A stretch of 45,025 nucleotides of DNA, taken from assembly GCA_017442305.1 (NCBI GenBank), contig JAFRZY010000003.1:1-45025 (forward strand). Direction: 5' to 3'. The position numbers were made by a program, and so were the translations under genes. Below, in pieces: positions 30,002-38,769 of the stretch. Numbering within the stretch: position 1 is the stretch's first letter; each line of letters begins with the position of its first letter. This DNA is from Bacilli bacterium. Its GTDB lineage: Bacteria; Bacillota_I; Bacilli_A; RF39; UBA660. The notes below the pieces were generated by a model. That model did not search any database. It was given only the letters and a program-made list of their open reading frames with translations, and was not told the origin of the DNA.

Positions 30002-30163
30002 TTATTTTTCTAAAGTTTTTGCTTCTCTAGCACTGATTCTTACTTTAGTTCCATTAATAGTCTTTTTTTGTAAGTTTGGTTTTTGTTTATGTTTAGTTGC
30101 ATTTAAAGCATGACTTCTTCTATTACCAGATAATGGTTTTTTACTTGTTACTTTAGTTGCCAT
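30002..30163 (-). CDS. rpmB: 50S ribosomal protein L28
   Basis: A 53-residue basic protein of the large subunit. The pattern KPLSGNRRSHALNATKHKQ followed by PNLQKKTINGTKVRIS is that of L28. The usual N-terminal CxxTG zinc-type motif is replaced by KVTSKK, so this is a short form without the first Cys pair. GGAGGTGG precedes the ATG on the reverse strand. It is a single gene between the nuclease and dnaE, with its own terminator. The length is slightly below the usual 60-63 residues. Confidence 0.9.
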   Translation of the reverse strand: MATKVTSKKPLSGNRRSHALNATKHKQKPNLQKKTINGTKVRISAREAKTLEK

Positions 30164-30242
30164 ATTTATTCCACCTCCATTTGGTTTCTCTTTAAAACTT
30201 TACCATATTATATGAAATATGTCAATTTTTAATGGTTAATTA

Positions 30243-30271
30243 TTTAAAAAAAAGTTAATTGTTGCTATAAT
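30243..30271 (+). promoter_or_regulatory. dnaE promoter
   Basis: TATAAT is preceded by TGC (extended -10). TTTAAA lies 17 bases upstream as a weak -35. Confidence 0.6.
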
Positions 30272-30291
30272 TAGATTAGTGGGGTGATAAT

Positions 30292-33213
30292 ATGTTTGTA
30301 CCGTTAAAAATAACTACTGATTATTCACTTTTAAAAAGCTTAATTAAAGTAGAAGATTTATCAGAATATTTAATTAAACATAATATCACTGCGTGTGCCA
30401 TAGTAGATGAAAATTTATTTGGTGTCATGAACTTTTACAATACTTTAATAAAAAATAATATAAAACCAATTATAGGATTAGATGTAACTTTAAATGATAG
30501 TCATATTTATTTATATGCCAAAAATTATGATGGGTATCAAAGTTTATTAAAAATTAATTCTATAATAGGAGAAAAAGATTTAACTATAGAGGCTTTAACT
30601 AAGTATAACAATAATGTGTTGTGTATAATTCCGTATTCAAGTATCAATTTTTTTGATGAATTAAAAAGAGTTTATGAAGATTTGTTTGTTGGATATCAAT
30701 CCTCCCAAGAAAAGAAAGAGGCAATGCTTAAAACAAATCATGTTGTTTATTTAAATGATGTTAAATCTTTAAGAAAGAATGATTTAGAATTTTTATCATA
30801 TTTAAAAATGATTGATGAAGGTGCTACTATTAGTAGTAGTGAAAAAGAATTATTTATTAATAATTATTTAAAAGAAGATGATGAATTATCGGAATTTGAT
30901 AAAAAAACGACTTTAGATGTAGCAAACATGTTGAATGTGAAGATACCTAAAAATAATCGTTATATTCCACATTATAGTGATGAAATAGAAGATTCCTATG
31001 AGCATTTATTAAACTTAACTAAAAAAGGTTTAATGAAAAGGCTTAATAACAATGTACCTAAAAGTTATGTGGATAGATTAAAATATGAACTTTCTGTGAT
31101 TAAAAGTATGGGTTTTGTTGATTATTTTTTAATTGTCTATGATTATGTTTTATTTGCCAAAAAAAACAATATTTTAGTAGGACCGGGAAGAGGAAGTGCA
31201 GCTGGTTCTTTAGTCAGTTATTCTCTTGGCATTACAGAAATTGATCCAATAAAATATAATTTATTATTTGAAAGATTTTTAAATCCCGAGCGTATAAGTA
31301 TGCCTGATATTGATATCGATTTTGAATATACAAAAAGATATATGGTTATTGATTATGTTAAAGAACGATATGGTTACGATAAAGTGGCGCCTATTATGAC
31401 TTTTGGAACGCTTGGAAGTAAACAAGTTATAAGGGATTTAGCAAGAGTGTTAGAGTATGATTTAAATTTAATAAATAAGTTTACAAATAATTTGGATGCT
31501 AAAGAGACATTAAAAGAAAACATGAATAACGAAATAATCAAAAAATATTTTGTAAACTATCCTGAATTGAAAAAACTTTATCAAATTGCTTTAAGAATTG
31601 AAGGATTAAAAAGACATATTTCTACGCATGCTGCCGGTGTAGTAATTTCCAGTGTACCTTTGGATACAGTAATTCCTGTATGTTCATCTAATGATACCAT
31701 GCTTACAGGGTTAACGATGGAATATTTAGAAGAATTAGGACTTCTTAAAATGGATTTTTTGGCATTACGTAATTTAACTATTATAAGTAATGTACTAGAT
31801 CTAATAAAAGAAAATAAAGGTTTAGATATTAATTTGCGAGAAATTCCGTTAGATGATGAGACGGTTTATAAAATATTTCAAATTGCTGATACGGAAGGTA
31901 TTTTTCAGTTTGAATCAAGTGGAATGAAAAATGTAATGGTAAAATTAAAACCAACTTGCTTTACAGATTTAGTAGCAGCAGTAGCGTTATTCCGTCCAGG
32001 ACCTATGCAAAATATTGATTCTTTTATCCGTCGTAAAGAAGGAAAAGAAAAAATAGATTATATTCATCCGGATTTAGAAAGCATATTAAAAGAAACATAT
32101 GGTATTATTGTATATCAAGAACAAATAATGCAAATACTTGTTAAACTGGCTAGTTACTCTTATGCTGAAGCTGATAACATCCGCCGGGCTATGAGTAAGA
32201 AAAAATTAGAAATTATGGAACAAGAAAAAGAAAACTTTATTAGACGTAGTGTTGAGAATGGTTACCAAGAGGATTTGGCTAACAAAATTTACGAATTGAT
32301 TTTAAAATTTGCAAATTACGGATTTAATAAAGCACACTCTGTTTCATATGCAACTATTGGATATCAAATGGCTTATTTAAAAGCTAACTATCCAGAATAT
32401 TTTATTACAAATTTACTGAACATGAGTTTAGGTAGTGAAATTAAAACTAAAGAATATCTTGATGAAGCAAAAATTAAAGGTTTAATTATTGAAGGGCCAG
32501 ATATTAATAGAAGCACATTACAATATCAAATCAAAGAAAATGTTATTAATCTACCGTTTAATGTTATTAAAAATTTGGGCTCTCAAGCAAGTAATGCAAT
32601 TTATGAAGAAAGAATTTTAAATGGCGATTTTAAAGATTTCTTTGATTTTATTGCAAGAACCTATGGAAAAAGTGTTAATAAAAAAACTATAGAATCTTTA
32701 ATCGATGCTGGAGTTTTTAAATCATTTAAATTAAATAATCGAACTTTAAAAGAAAATATTGATATTGGTATTAATTATGCTACGCTAGTTAAAGACTTAG
32801 ATGAATCTTTAGTAATGAAGCCAACGATTAAAGAATATTCTGATTTAGATGAAGAAGATTTAAGACAAAAAGAATATGATGCTTTTGGTTTCTATATTAC
32901 AAATCATCCAGCTAGTAAATTTAAAGATAATACAATTACAAAATTAGAAGATATCAAAAAACACTTTGATAAAAATATTAAGACAGTAGTATTAATTGAG
33001 CGAATAAATAAAATAAAAACAAAGAATAATGAGGAAATGGCATTTTTAACTGCTAGTGATGAGACAGGAGTAGCTGATTTTGTTATTTTTCCAAAACAAA
33101 AAGTATTACTAGAAACAATAAAAAAAGGAGATTTAATTTTAGTTTTTGGTAGAGTTACTAAACGGTTTGATAAATATCAAATAAATATAAATAATATTTT
33201 AAAAAACAACTAA
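30292..33213 (+). CDS. dnaE: DNA polymerase III alpha subunit, DnaE-type
   Basis: C-family replicative polymerase. In Firmicutes DnaE extends RNA primers on the lagging strand before PolC takes over. The palm motif PDIDIDFE places the catalytic Asp339 and Asp341; GPGRGSAAGSLVSY and FNKAHSVSYATIGYQMAYLK are family signatures. A helix-hairpin-helix and an OB domain follow near the C-terminus. The N-terminal PHP domain reads LKITTDYSLLKS where active ones have HxH, so its metal site is lost. The 973 residues are about 140 fewer than Bacillus DnaE. GGGGTGAT precedes the ATG. polC follows 31 bases later, an unusual pairing. Confidence 0.95.
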   Translation: MFVPLKITTDYSLLKSLIKVEDLSEYLIKHNITACAIVDENLFGVMNFYNTLIKNNIKPIIGLDVTLNDSHIYLYAKNYDGYQSLLKINSIIGEKDLTIEALTKYNNNVLCIIPYSSINFFDELKRVYEDLFVGYQSSQEKKEAMLKTNHVVYLNDVKSLRKNDLEFLSYLKMIDEGATISSSEKELFINNYLKEDDELSEFDKKTTLDVANMLNVKIPKNNRYIPHYSDEIEDSYEHLLNLTKKGLMKRLNNNVPKSYVDRLKYELSVIKSMGFVDYFLIVYDYVLFAKKNNILVGPGRGSAAGSLVSYSLGITEIDPIKYNLLFERFLNPERISMPDIDIDFEYTKRYMVIDYVKERYGYDKVAPIMTFGTLGSKQVIRDLARVLEYDLNLINKFTNNLDAKETLKENMNNEIIKKYFVNYPELKKLYQIALRIEGLKRHISTHAAGVVISSVPLDTVIPVCSSNDTMLTGLTMEYLEELGLLKMDFLALRNLTIISNVLDLIKENKGLDINLREIPLDDETVYKIFQIADTEGIFQFESSGMKNVMVKLKPTCFTDLVAAVALFRPGPMQNIDSFIRRKEGKEKIDYIHPDLESILKETYGIIVYQEQIMQILVKLASYSYAEADNIRRAMSKKKLEIMEQEKENFIRRSVENGYQEDLANKIYELILKFANYGFNKAHSVSYATIGYQMAYLKANYPEYFITNLLNMSLGSEIKTKEYLDEAKIKGLIIEGPDINRSTLQYQIKENVINLPFNVIKNLGSQASNAIYEERILNGDFKDFFDFIARTYGKSVNKKTIESLIDAGVFKSFKLNNRTLKENIDIGINYATLVKDLDESLVMKPTIKEYSDLDEEDLRQKEYDAFGFYITNHPASKFKDNTITKLEDIKKHFDKNIKTVVLIERINKIKTKNNEEMAFLTASDETGVADFVIFPKQKVLLETIKKGDLILVFGRVTKRFDKYQININNILKNN

Positions 33214-33218
33214 ATAAA

Positions 33219-33227
33219 TGTTATAAT
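33219..33227 (+). promoter_or_regulatory. Possible polC promoter
   Basis: TGTTATAAT is an extended -10 box in the short gap between dnaE and polC. No good -35 is seen, so polC may also be read from the dnaE promoter. Confidence 0.45.
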
Positions 33228-33244
33228 GAAAAAGGTGTATTAAG

Positions 33245-36200
33245 ATGAGTAATGAATTAGAAAGATTTTTTGCAAGCATAAAGTATCAGTACAATGCTGA
33301 TTCATTTCAAAATGCGTCTGTAGAAAAAGTGGTATTAAATAAAAGAGAAGAAACATTTGATGTTTATTTAAATATCCCTAAAGTTATTAGTTATGAAGAA
33401 ATAACTAAGCTTTTTGAATGCGCAAAAAAAGGTATTAATGGCGATAAAAAATGCACAATAAAAATCACTTATGAAATAGTAACAGAAGAAGATGTATTAA
33501 AATATTTAAAGAGTTTAATTTCTGTTTTAGTTGAAAAAAGACCTTCATTAATTTCTTTAGAAGATAATGAAGTTAAATTAGACGATGAAATTATTATTTT
33601 AGAAGCAAGTAGTAAAGTAGAAGAATTAGAGATAAGAAAAGAATCTAAAAATATTACTAAAGCATTAATAAAATATGGTTTAGGAGAATACGAAATTACG
33701 ACAGAACTTAATGAAACCATCGAAAAAAGCATCAAGGAAGAAATAAAAGAAAGTAAAGCGGATGATGTAGTAATTGAAGCAACAAATGAACCAGTTGTTG
33801 AAGAAGATTCAAAAGTTATTTTAGGAAGACATAAAGATGGCGCTATTACAACAATTAGTAATATTATTGGTGAACAAAAAAATGTTATAGTTGAAGCCTA
33901 TATTTTTGCAGATCCAGAAGCAGTGGATCGTCCTACTCAAAAGGGTGGAAATATATATATATTTAATTTAAAAATTAGTGATAAAACAAATAGTATTTTA
34001 GCTAAGCTGGTTATGTTCGATGAAGATAAATACAAAAAAACTAAAAAAGCATTAAAAGCTGGTAATTGGTATCGGTTTCATGGCGATGTAGCGATGGATA
34101 CCTATTTAAAAGATATTGTTTTAAATATTAAAGGTATTGAGGAAATAGATTCTAAAGATGTTCATATTACTGACGATGCAGAAGTTAAAAGAGTTGAATT
34201 ACATGCTCATACTATGATGAGTATGATGGATAGTGTAGTAGATGCTAAAAAGTTAGTGAAACATGCAATTAAGTTAGGACATAAAGCAGTTGGGGTAACA
34301 GACCATTCAGCCGTTCAAGCTTATCCTGATTTATTTCACGCTGTATGCGATTATAATAAAGGCAAAGAAGGCGATGACAGATTCAAAGTTCTTTATGGTG
34401 CTGAACTAAACGTTGTTAGTGATGAAGTTGACGTTGTATTTAATAATAAAGAACATAACTTGTTAGAAGAAACATATGTAGTATTCGATACAGAAACAAC
34501 CGGGTTCTATTTTGGTACTGATCAAATGATTGAAATTGGTGCCGTAAAAATTAAAAATGGAGAAATAATTGATCGCTTTGATGAATTTATTGATCCGCAT
34601 AGACCACTTCCGAAAAAAATAATTGAGCTTACTTGCATAACGGATGAGATGGTAAGCGGAAAAGATTCTGAAGAAGCAGTAACAAAAAGATTTTTAGATT
34701 GGGCTGAAGGCTTACCGATGGTTGCTCATAACGCTAAATTTGATATTGGCTTTATGACAGCAGCATGTAATAAATATAATTTAGGTGAATTTAATTATAC
34801 AGTAATAGATACAATGAGTCTTGCTCGTATGTTAAATCCGGATTGGCCAAATCATAAATTACAAACTTTAGTAAGACGTTATAACATCGATTGGGATGAA
34901 GATGCTCATCATAGAGCGGATTATGATGCTGAGGGTACGGCTAAAGCATTTTATAAGATGGCTAAAGAAATGTATAATCGTAATATGGTTACAACTTTAG
35001 ATATAGAAAAAAATATTGATAAAGATGAACTTGTTAAATTCTCGTTCCCGTATCATGTTAGTGTCTTAGCAACTAACAAAGTTGGTTTAAAAAATTTATT
35101 TAAATTAATATCATTTGCTAATACAAAATATTTATTCCGTAATGATCAACCTAAACTTCCTAAACATGAACTAACTGATCATCGAGAAGGATTATTAATT
35201 GGTAGTGGTTGCATCAATGGAGAAATTTTTGAAGCTGCTAAAGTAAAAGAAGACGAAGAACTTGTTAATATGATGCAATATTATGATTACATAGAAGTTC
35301 AACCGATAAGAGCGTGTACTCATTTGCTACAAATGGAATCAAGTGGTTTTAAAAATGTAGTAGAATTGCAAGAACATATTAAACGAATTATCAGGGTTGC
35401 CAAAGAAGCCGGAAAAATAGTTTGTGCAACAGGTGATGTACACAACTTAACTAGTGAAGATAAAATATATAGAGACATTATTGTTGATCAAAGAGCTAAC
35501 GGAAAAATTCATCCACTTAATAGACGTGGTGTAACTGTACCAGACATGGACTTTTTAACAACAGAAGAAATGCTTGAGGAATTTAGCTTTTTAAGCAAAG
35601 AAGAAGCTTATGAAATAGTAGTAACTAACCCAAATAAAATAGCGGATATGATTGAAGAGATTGAAGTTATTATTCAAACAGGTGGAGTACCATTCTCCCC
35701 TAAAATTGAAAACTCTGTAGAAACCGTTAAAGAAATGGTTTATTCAAAAGCTAAAAGCTGGTATGGTGATCCTTTGCCTAAGTTAATAGAAGATCGTATT
35801 GAACAAGAATTAAAAGGTATTATTGGTGGAGGCTTCGACGTTATTTATTTAATTGCCCAAAAGTTGGTTAAAAAATCTAACGACGATGGTTATCTTGTAG
35901 GATCCAGAGGTTCTGTTGGTTCATCATTTGTTGCCACTATGATGGGTATAACGGAGGTTAATCCGCTTGCAGCTCATTATCGTTGTACGGAGTGTAGGCA
36001 TAGTATTTTTGAGGATGATGAAGGTAATCCGTTGGGAGCTAAATACTCAAGTGGATTTGACTTACCAGATAAAAAATGTCCAAAGTGTGGTAACAAAAAA
36101 ATGTATAAAGATGGACAGGATATTCCGTTTGCAACATTCCTTGGATTTAACGCTGATAAAGTTCCGGATATCGATCTTAACTTTTCCGATTTAAACCAAG

Positions 36201-37606
36201 CAGCAGCTCATGAATATACAAAAGTATTATTCGGAGTTGATAATGTATATCGTGCTGGTACGATTGGTACAGTTGCCGAAAAAACAGCATTTGGTTATGT
36301 AAGAAAATATTGTGAAGATTTTAATATCATGCTTCGTAATGCCGAAATTGAACGTCTTGCTAAAGGATGTACAGGAGTAAAAAGAACAACGGGTCAACAT
36401 CCAGGAGGTATAGTTGTTATTCCGGGTTATATGGATGTATATGACTTTACACCATACCAATTCCCGGCTGAAGATCCAACTAGCGCATGGCGAACAACGC
36501 ACTTTGATTACCATGCAATTGATGAAGATGTATTAAAGCTAGATATCTTAGGTCATACGGATCCAACTCAACTTCGTATGTTGCAAGATATGACAGGTAT
36601 AGATGTTACAACAGTTCCTTTAGATGATAAAGAAACGATGGAACTTTTCTTATCACCTAAATCTTTAGGTGTTACCAAAGAGCAAATTATGAATGAAACT
36701 GGTACGCTTGGAGTTCCAGAATTTGGTACTAACTTTACTATAGGAATGCTTGTTGATACTAAACCAAAAACATTTGCTGAGCTTCTAAAAATATCTGGTT
36801 TATCACACGGTACAGATGTATGGCTAGGTAATGCCCAAGATTTAATTAAAAATAAAGTAGTTCCATTTAGTGAAGTTATTGGATGTCGTGATGATATCAT
36901 GGTATATCTAATGTATCACGGAGTAGAACCGTTAAAAGCCTTCAAAATTATGGAATTTGTTCGTAAAGGAAGAGCTAGTAAAGATCCTGATGGCTGGGCG
37001 GAACATGTTAAAGTTTTACAAGAAGCTGGTATTGAAGATTGGTATATCAAATCTTGTCAAAAGATAAAATACATGTTTCCAAAAGCGCATGCCGCAGCTT
37101 ATGTTATGTCAGCCTTTAGAATAGCTTACTTTAAAGTCCATTATCCAGCGGAATATTATGCATCTTACTTCTCAACAAGATTTGATGATTTTGATTTAGA
37201 AGTAATGGTTAAAGGCTATGATGCTATTAAAGCTCGTATGACTGAAATACTTGCGAAAGGGTTTGATGCATCTAATAAAGAATCGTCAGTACTTGAAACT
37301 CTAAAACTTGCATTAGAAGCAACTGCTCGAGGATTTAAATTTGGTAATATCGATATTGAAAAGTCTCAAGCAAAAAACTATGTTATAGCGGATGACGGTA
37401 TAACCCTTATAAGTCCATTTAGAACCTTAGATGGACTAGGAGATTCAGTAGCAAATCAAATTATTAAAGAAAGAGAAGAAAAGCCTTTTTATAGTATTGA
37501 GGACTTTCAAAACCGCGGTAAAGTAAATGCAACTACTATGGAAAAACTAAGAGCTTTAGGCATATTTGGTAATTTGCCTGAATCAAGTCAATTAAGTTTG
37601 TTTTAA
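33245..37606 (+). CDS. polC: DNA polymerase III PolC
   Basis: The main replicative polymerase of low-GC Gram-positives, 1453 residues. Domains in order: N-terminal domain, OB domain (about 195-310), a PHP domain starting with LHAHT (His320 and His322 intact), a DEDD-type proofreading exonuclease inserted in it with FDTETTG (Asp415, Glu417) and HRADYDAEG, then the polymerase. The zinc module has CTECRH and CPKCG, and the palm reads PDIDLNF. The last residues SSQLSLF fit a beta-clamp-binding tail, QLSLF. Length is close to Bacillus PolC. AAAGGTG precedes the ATG. It directly follows dnaE, so both replicases may be expressed together. Confidence 0.97.
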   Translation: MSNELERFFASIKYQYNADSFQNASVEKVVLNKREETFDVYLNIPKVISYEEITKLFECAKKGINGDKKCTIKITYEIVTEEDVLKYLKSLISVLVEKRPSLISLEDNEVKLDDEIIILEASSKVEELEIRKESKNITKALIKYGLGEYEITTELNETIEKSIKEEIKESKADDVVIEATNEPVVEEDSKVILGRHKDGAITTISNIIGEQKNVIVEAYIFADPEAVDRPTQKGGNIYIFNLKISDKTNSILAKLVMFDEDKYKKTKKALKAGNWYRFHGDVAMDTYLKDIVLNIKGIEEIDSKDVHITDDAEVKRVELHAHTMMSMMDSVVDAKKLVKHAIKLGHKAVGVTDHSAVQAYPDLFHAVCDYNKGKEGDDRFKVLYGAELNVVSDEVDVVFNNKEHNLLEETYVVFDTETTGFYFGTDQMIEIGAVKIKNGEIIDRFDEFIDPHRPLPKKIIELTCITDEMVSGKDSEEAVTKRFLDWAEGLPMVAHNAKFDIGFMTAACNKYNLGEFNYTVIDTMSLARMLNPDWPNHKLQTLVRRYNIDWDEDAHHRADYDAEGTAKAFYKMAKEMYNRNMVTTLDIEKNIDKDELVKFSFPYHVSVLATNKVGLKNLFKLISFANTKYLFRNDQPKLPKHELTDHREGLLIGSGCINGEIFEAAKVKEDEELVNMMQYYDYIEVQPIRACTHLLQMESSGFKNVVELQEHIKRIIRVAKEAGKIVCATGDVHNLTSEDKIYRDIIVDQRANGKIHPLNRRGVTVPDMDFLTTEEMLEEFSFLSKEEAYEIVVTNPNKIADMIEEIEVIIQTGGVPFSPKIENSVETVKEMVYSKAKSWYGDPLPKLIEDRIEQELKGIIGGGFDVIYLIAQKLVKKSNDDGYLVGSRGSVGSSFVATMMGITEVNPLAAHYRCTECRHSIFEDDEGNPLGAKYSSGFDLPDKKCPKCGNKKMYKDGQDIPFATFLGFNADKVPDIDLNFSDLNQAAAHEYTKVLFGVDNVYRAGTIGTVAEKTAFGYVRKYCEDFNIMLRNAEIERLAKGCTGVKRTTGQHPGGIVVIPGYMDVYDFTPYQFPAEDPTSAWRTTHFDYHAIDEDVLKLDILGHTDPTQLRMLQDMTGIDVTTVPLDDKETMELFLSPKSLGVTKEQIMNETGTLGVPEFGTNFTIGMLVDTKPKTFAELLKISGLSHGTDVWLGNAQDLIKNKVVPFSEVIGCRDDIMVYLMYHGVEPLKAFKIMEFVRKGRASKDPDGWAEHVKVLQEAGIEDWYIKSCQKIKYMFPKAHAAAYVMSAFRIAYFKVHYPAEYYASYFSTRFDDFDLEVMVKGYDAIKARMTEILAKGFDASNKESSVLETLKLALEATARGFKFGNIDIEKSQAKNYVIADDGITLISPFRTLDGLGDSVANQIIKEREEKPFYSIEDFQNRGKVNATTMEKLRALGIFGNLPESSQLSLF

Positions 37607-37631
37607 AAGATGTGATTTTACATCTTTTTTT
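37605..37631 (+). terminator. polC terminator
   Basis: AAAAGATGT and ACATCTTTT pair around a six-base loop and lead into a T run, overlapping the stop codon. Confidence 0.85.
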
Positions 37632-37640
37632 AATAAAAAA

Positions 37641-37669
37641 GGAAATTACAATCTTTTCAGTAATATAAG
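37641..37669 (+). promoter_or_regulatory. Shared upstream motif / promoter of YhcG-type nuclease
   Basis: GGAAAT and TATAAG are 17 bases apart, and AATATAAGAATGA stands just before the ribosome binding site. Box identity and spacing equal those before the bacteriocin exporter at 15364-15392. Confidence 0.5.
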
Positions 37670-37687
37670 AATGAGAGGAGAATTTTT

Positions 37688-38719
37688 ATGTATACTGAAA
37701 AAGTGGTTTTAAATGAAGAAGTTAGAGCAGATTGTATTTTTAATGATATTAAAGAATTAATAAAGAGTAGCAGAAATAAAATATACACAGCTGTTAATAC
37801 AGAGATGTTAAATCTATATTGGAATATTGGTAAGATAATTATGCAAATTCAAAATGGTAAAAAAAGAGCTTCTTATGGCGAAACAATTTTAGAAGAAGTA
37901 TCTTTGATGTTAACTAAAGAGTTTGGAAAAGGATTTTCAATATGGAATTTAAGAAGAATGAGAAAATTTTACAGTTGTTTTCCAATTCGAGCAACAATGT
38001 TGCCCGAATTGAGTTGGTCACACTATTTAGAATTGATCAAAATTAAAAATAACCAGAAAAGAAATTTTTATTTTAAAGAAGCAATAAATTCTAGATGGAG
38101 CGTTAGAGAATTGCAAAGACAAAAAGATTCAATGTTGTACGAACGTCTTATACTATTAACAGATAAAGATAAAGTTAAAGAATTATCTGAACAAGGTCAG
38201 ATAATAAGAGAAAATAAAGATTTAATTAAAGATCCTTTTGTTTTAGAATTTCTTGATATTAAAGAGAATACAGATTATTTAGAATCTGACTTAGAAAAAA
38301 ATATTTTAAATCATTTAAAAGAGTTTTTACTAGAACTTGGTAAAGGTTTTAGTTATGTAGGTAATCAACTCAGAATTACCCTGGAAAGTGAACATTTTTA
38401 TCCTGATTTAGTATTTTATAATCGAATTTTAAAATGCTTTGTAATTATTGATTTAAAAATAGGTAAAGTTACTCATCAAGATATTGGCCAGATTCAAATG
38501 TATGTTAATTACTATGATAGAGAAGTGAAAACTATTGATGAAAATTCCACTATAGGTATTTTATTATCTACTAATAAGAATGAAACGATTGTAAAATATA
38601 CTTTGCCTAAAGATAATAAGACGATATTTTCTTCAGAATTCAAATTACATATGCCTACTGAACAAGAACTTACTAATATAATAGAGGATGAAAAACAAAA
38701 TATGAAGTTAAAAAATTAA
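37688..38719 (+). CDS. YhcG-type PD-(D/E)XK nuclease (DUF1016)
   Basis: A 343-residue protein with a helical N-terminal DUF1016 domain (YWNIGKIIMQIQ, then LSWSHYLELIKI) and a C-terminal PD-(D/E)XK nuclease domain. The catalytic residues are Asp240 in FYPDLVFYN and Asp255-x-Lys257 in IDLKIG, with the supporting GQIQMYVNYYD helix. Members are scattered among bacteria, often near mobile or restriction genes. They are suspected of DNA repair or defence roles, but no activity is settled. It sits alone between polC and polA, which are otherwise housekeeping genes, and carries the unusual upstream motif. This looks like an accessory insertion. Confidence 0.85.
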   Translation: MYTEKVVLNEEVRADCIFNDIKELIKSSRNKIYTAVNTEMLNLYWNIGKIIMQIQNGKKRASYGETILEEVSLMLTKEFGKGFSIWNLRRMRKFYSCFPIRATMLPELSWSHYLELIKIKNNQKRNFYFKEAINSRWSVRELQRQKDSMLYERLILLTDKDKVKELSEQGQIIRENKDLIKDPFVLEFLDIKENTDYLESDLEKNILNHLKEFLLELGKGFSYVGNQLRITLESEHFYPDLVFYNRILKCFVIIDLKIGKVTHQDIGQIQMYVNYYDREVKTIDENSTIGILLSTNKNETIVKYTLPKDNKTIFSSEFKLHMPTEQELTNIIEDEKQNMKLKN

Positions 38720-38723
38720 AACT

Positions 38724-38752
38724 TTGTTTCATATTACTTTTTAGTGTATAAT
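38724..38752 (+). promoter_or_regulatory. polA-mutM promoter
   Basis: TTGTTT and TATAAT are 17 bases apart, and the -10 lies 18 bases before the polA ATG. Confidence 0.65.
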
Positions 38753-38769
38753 ACTTATTAGGTGATAGT

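Noticed and set aside
36227-36900. Reverse-strand frames inside polC
   Set aside because: They lie within the strongly conserved polymerase domain and show no features of their own.
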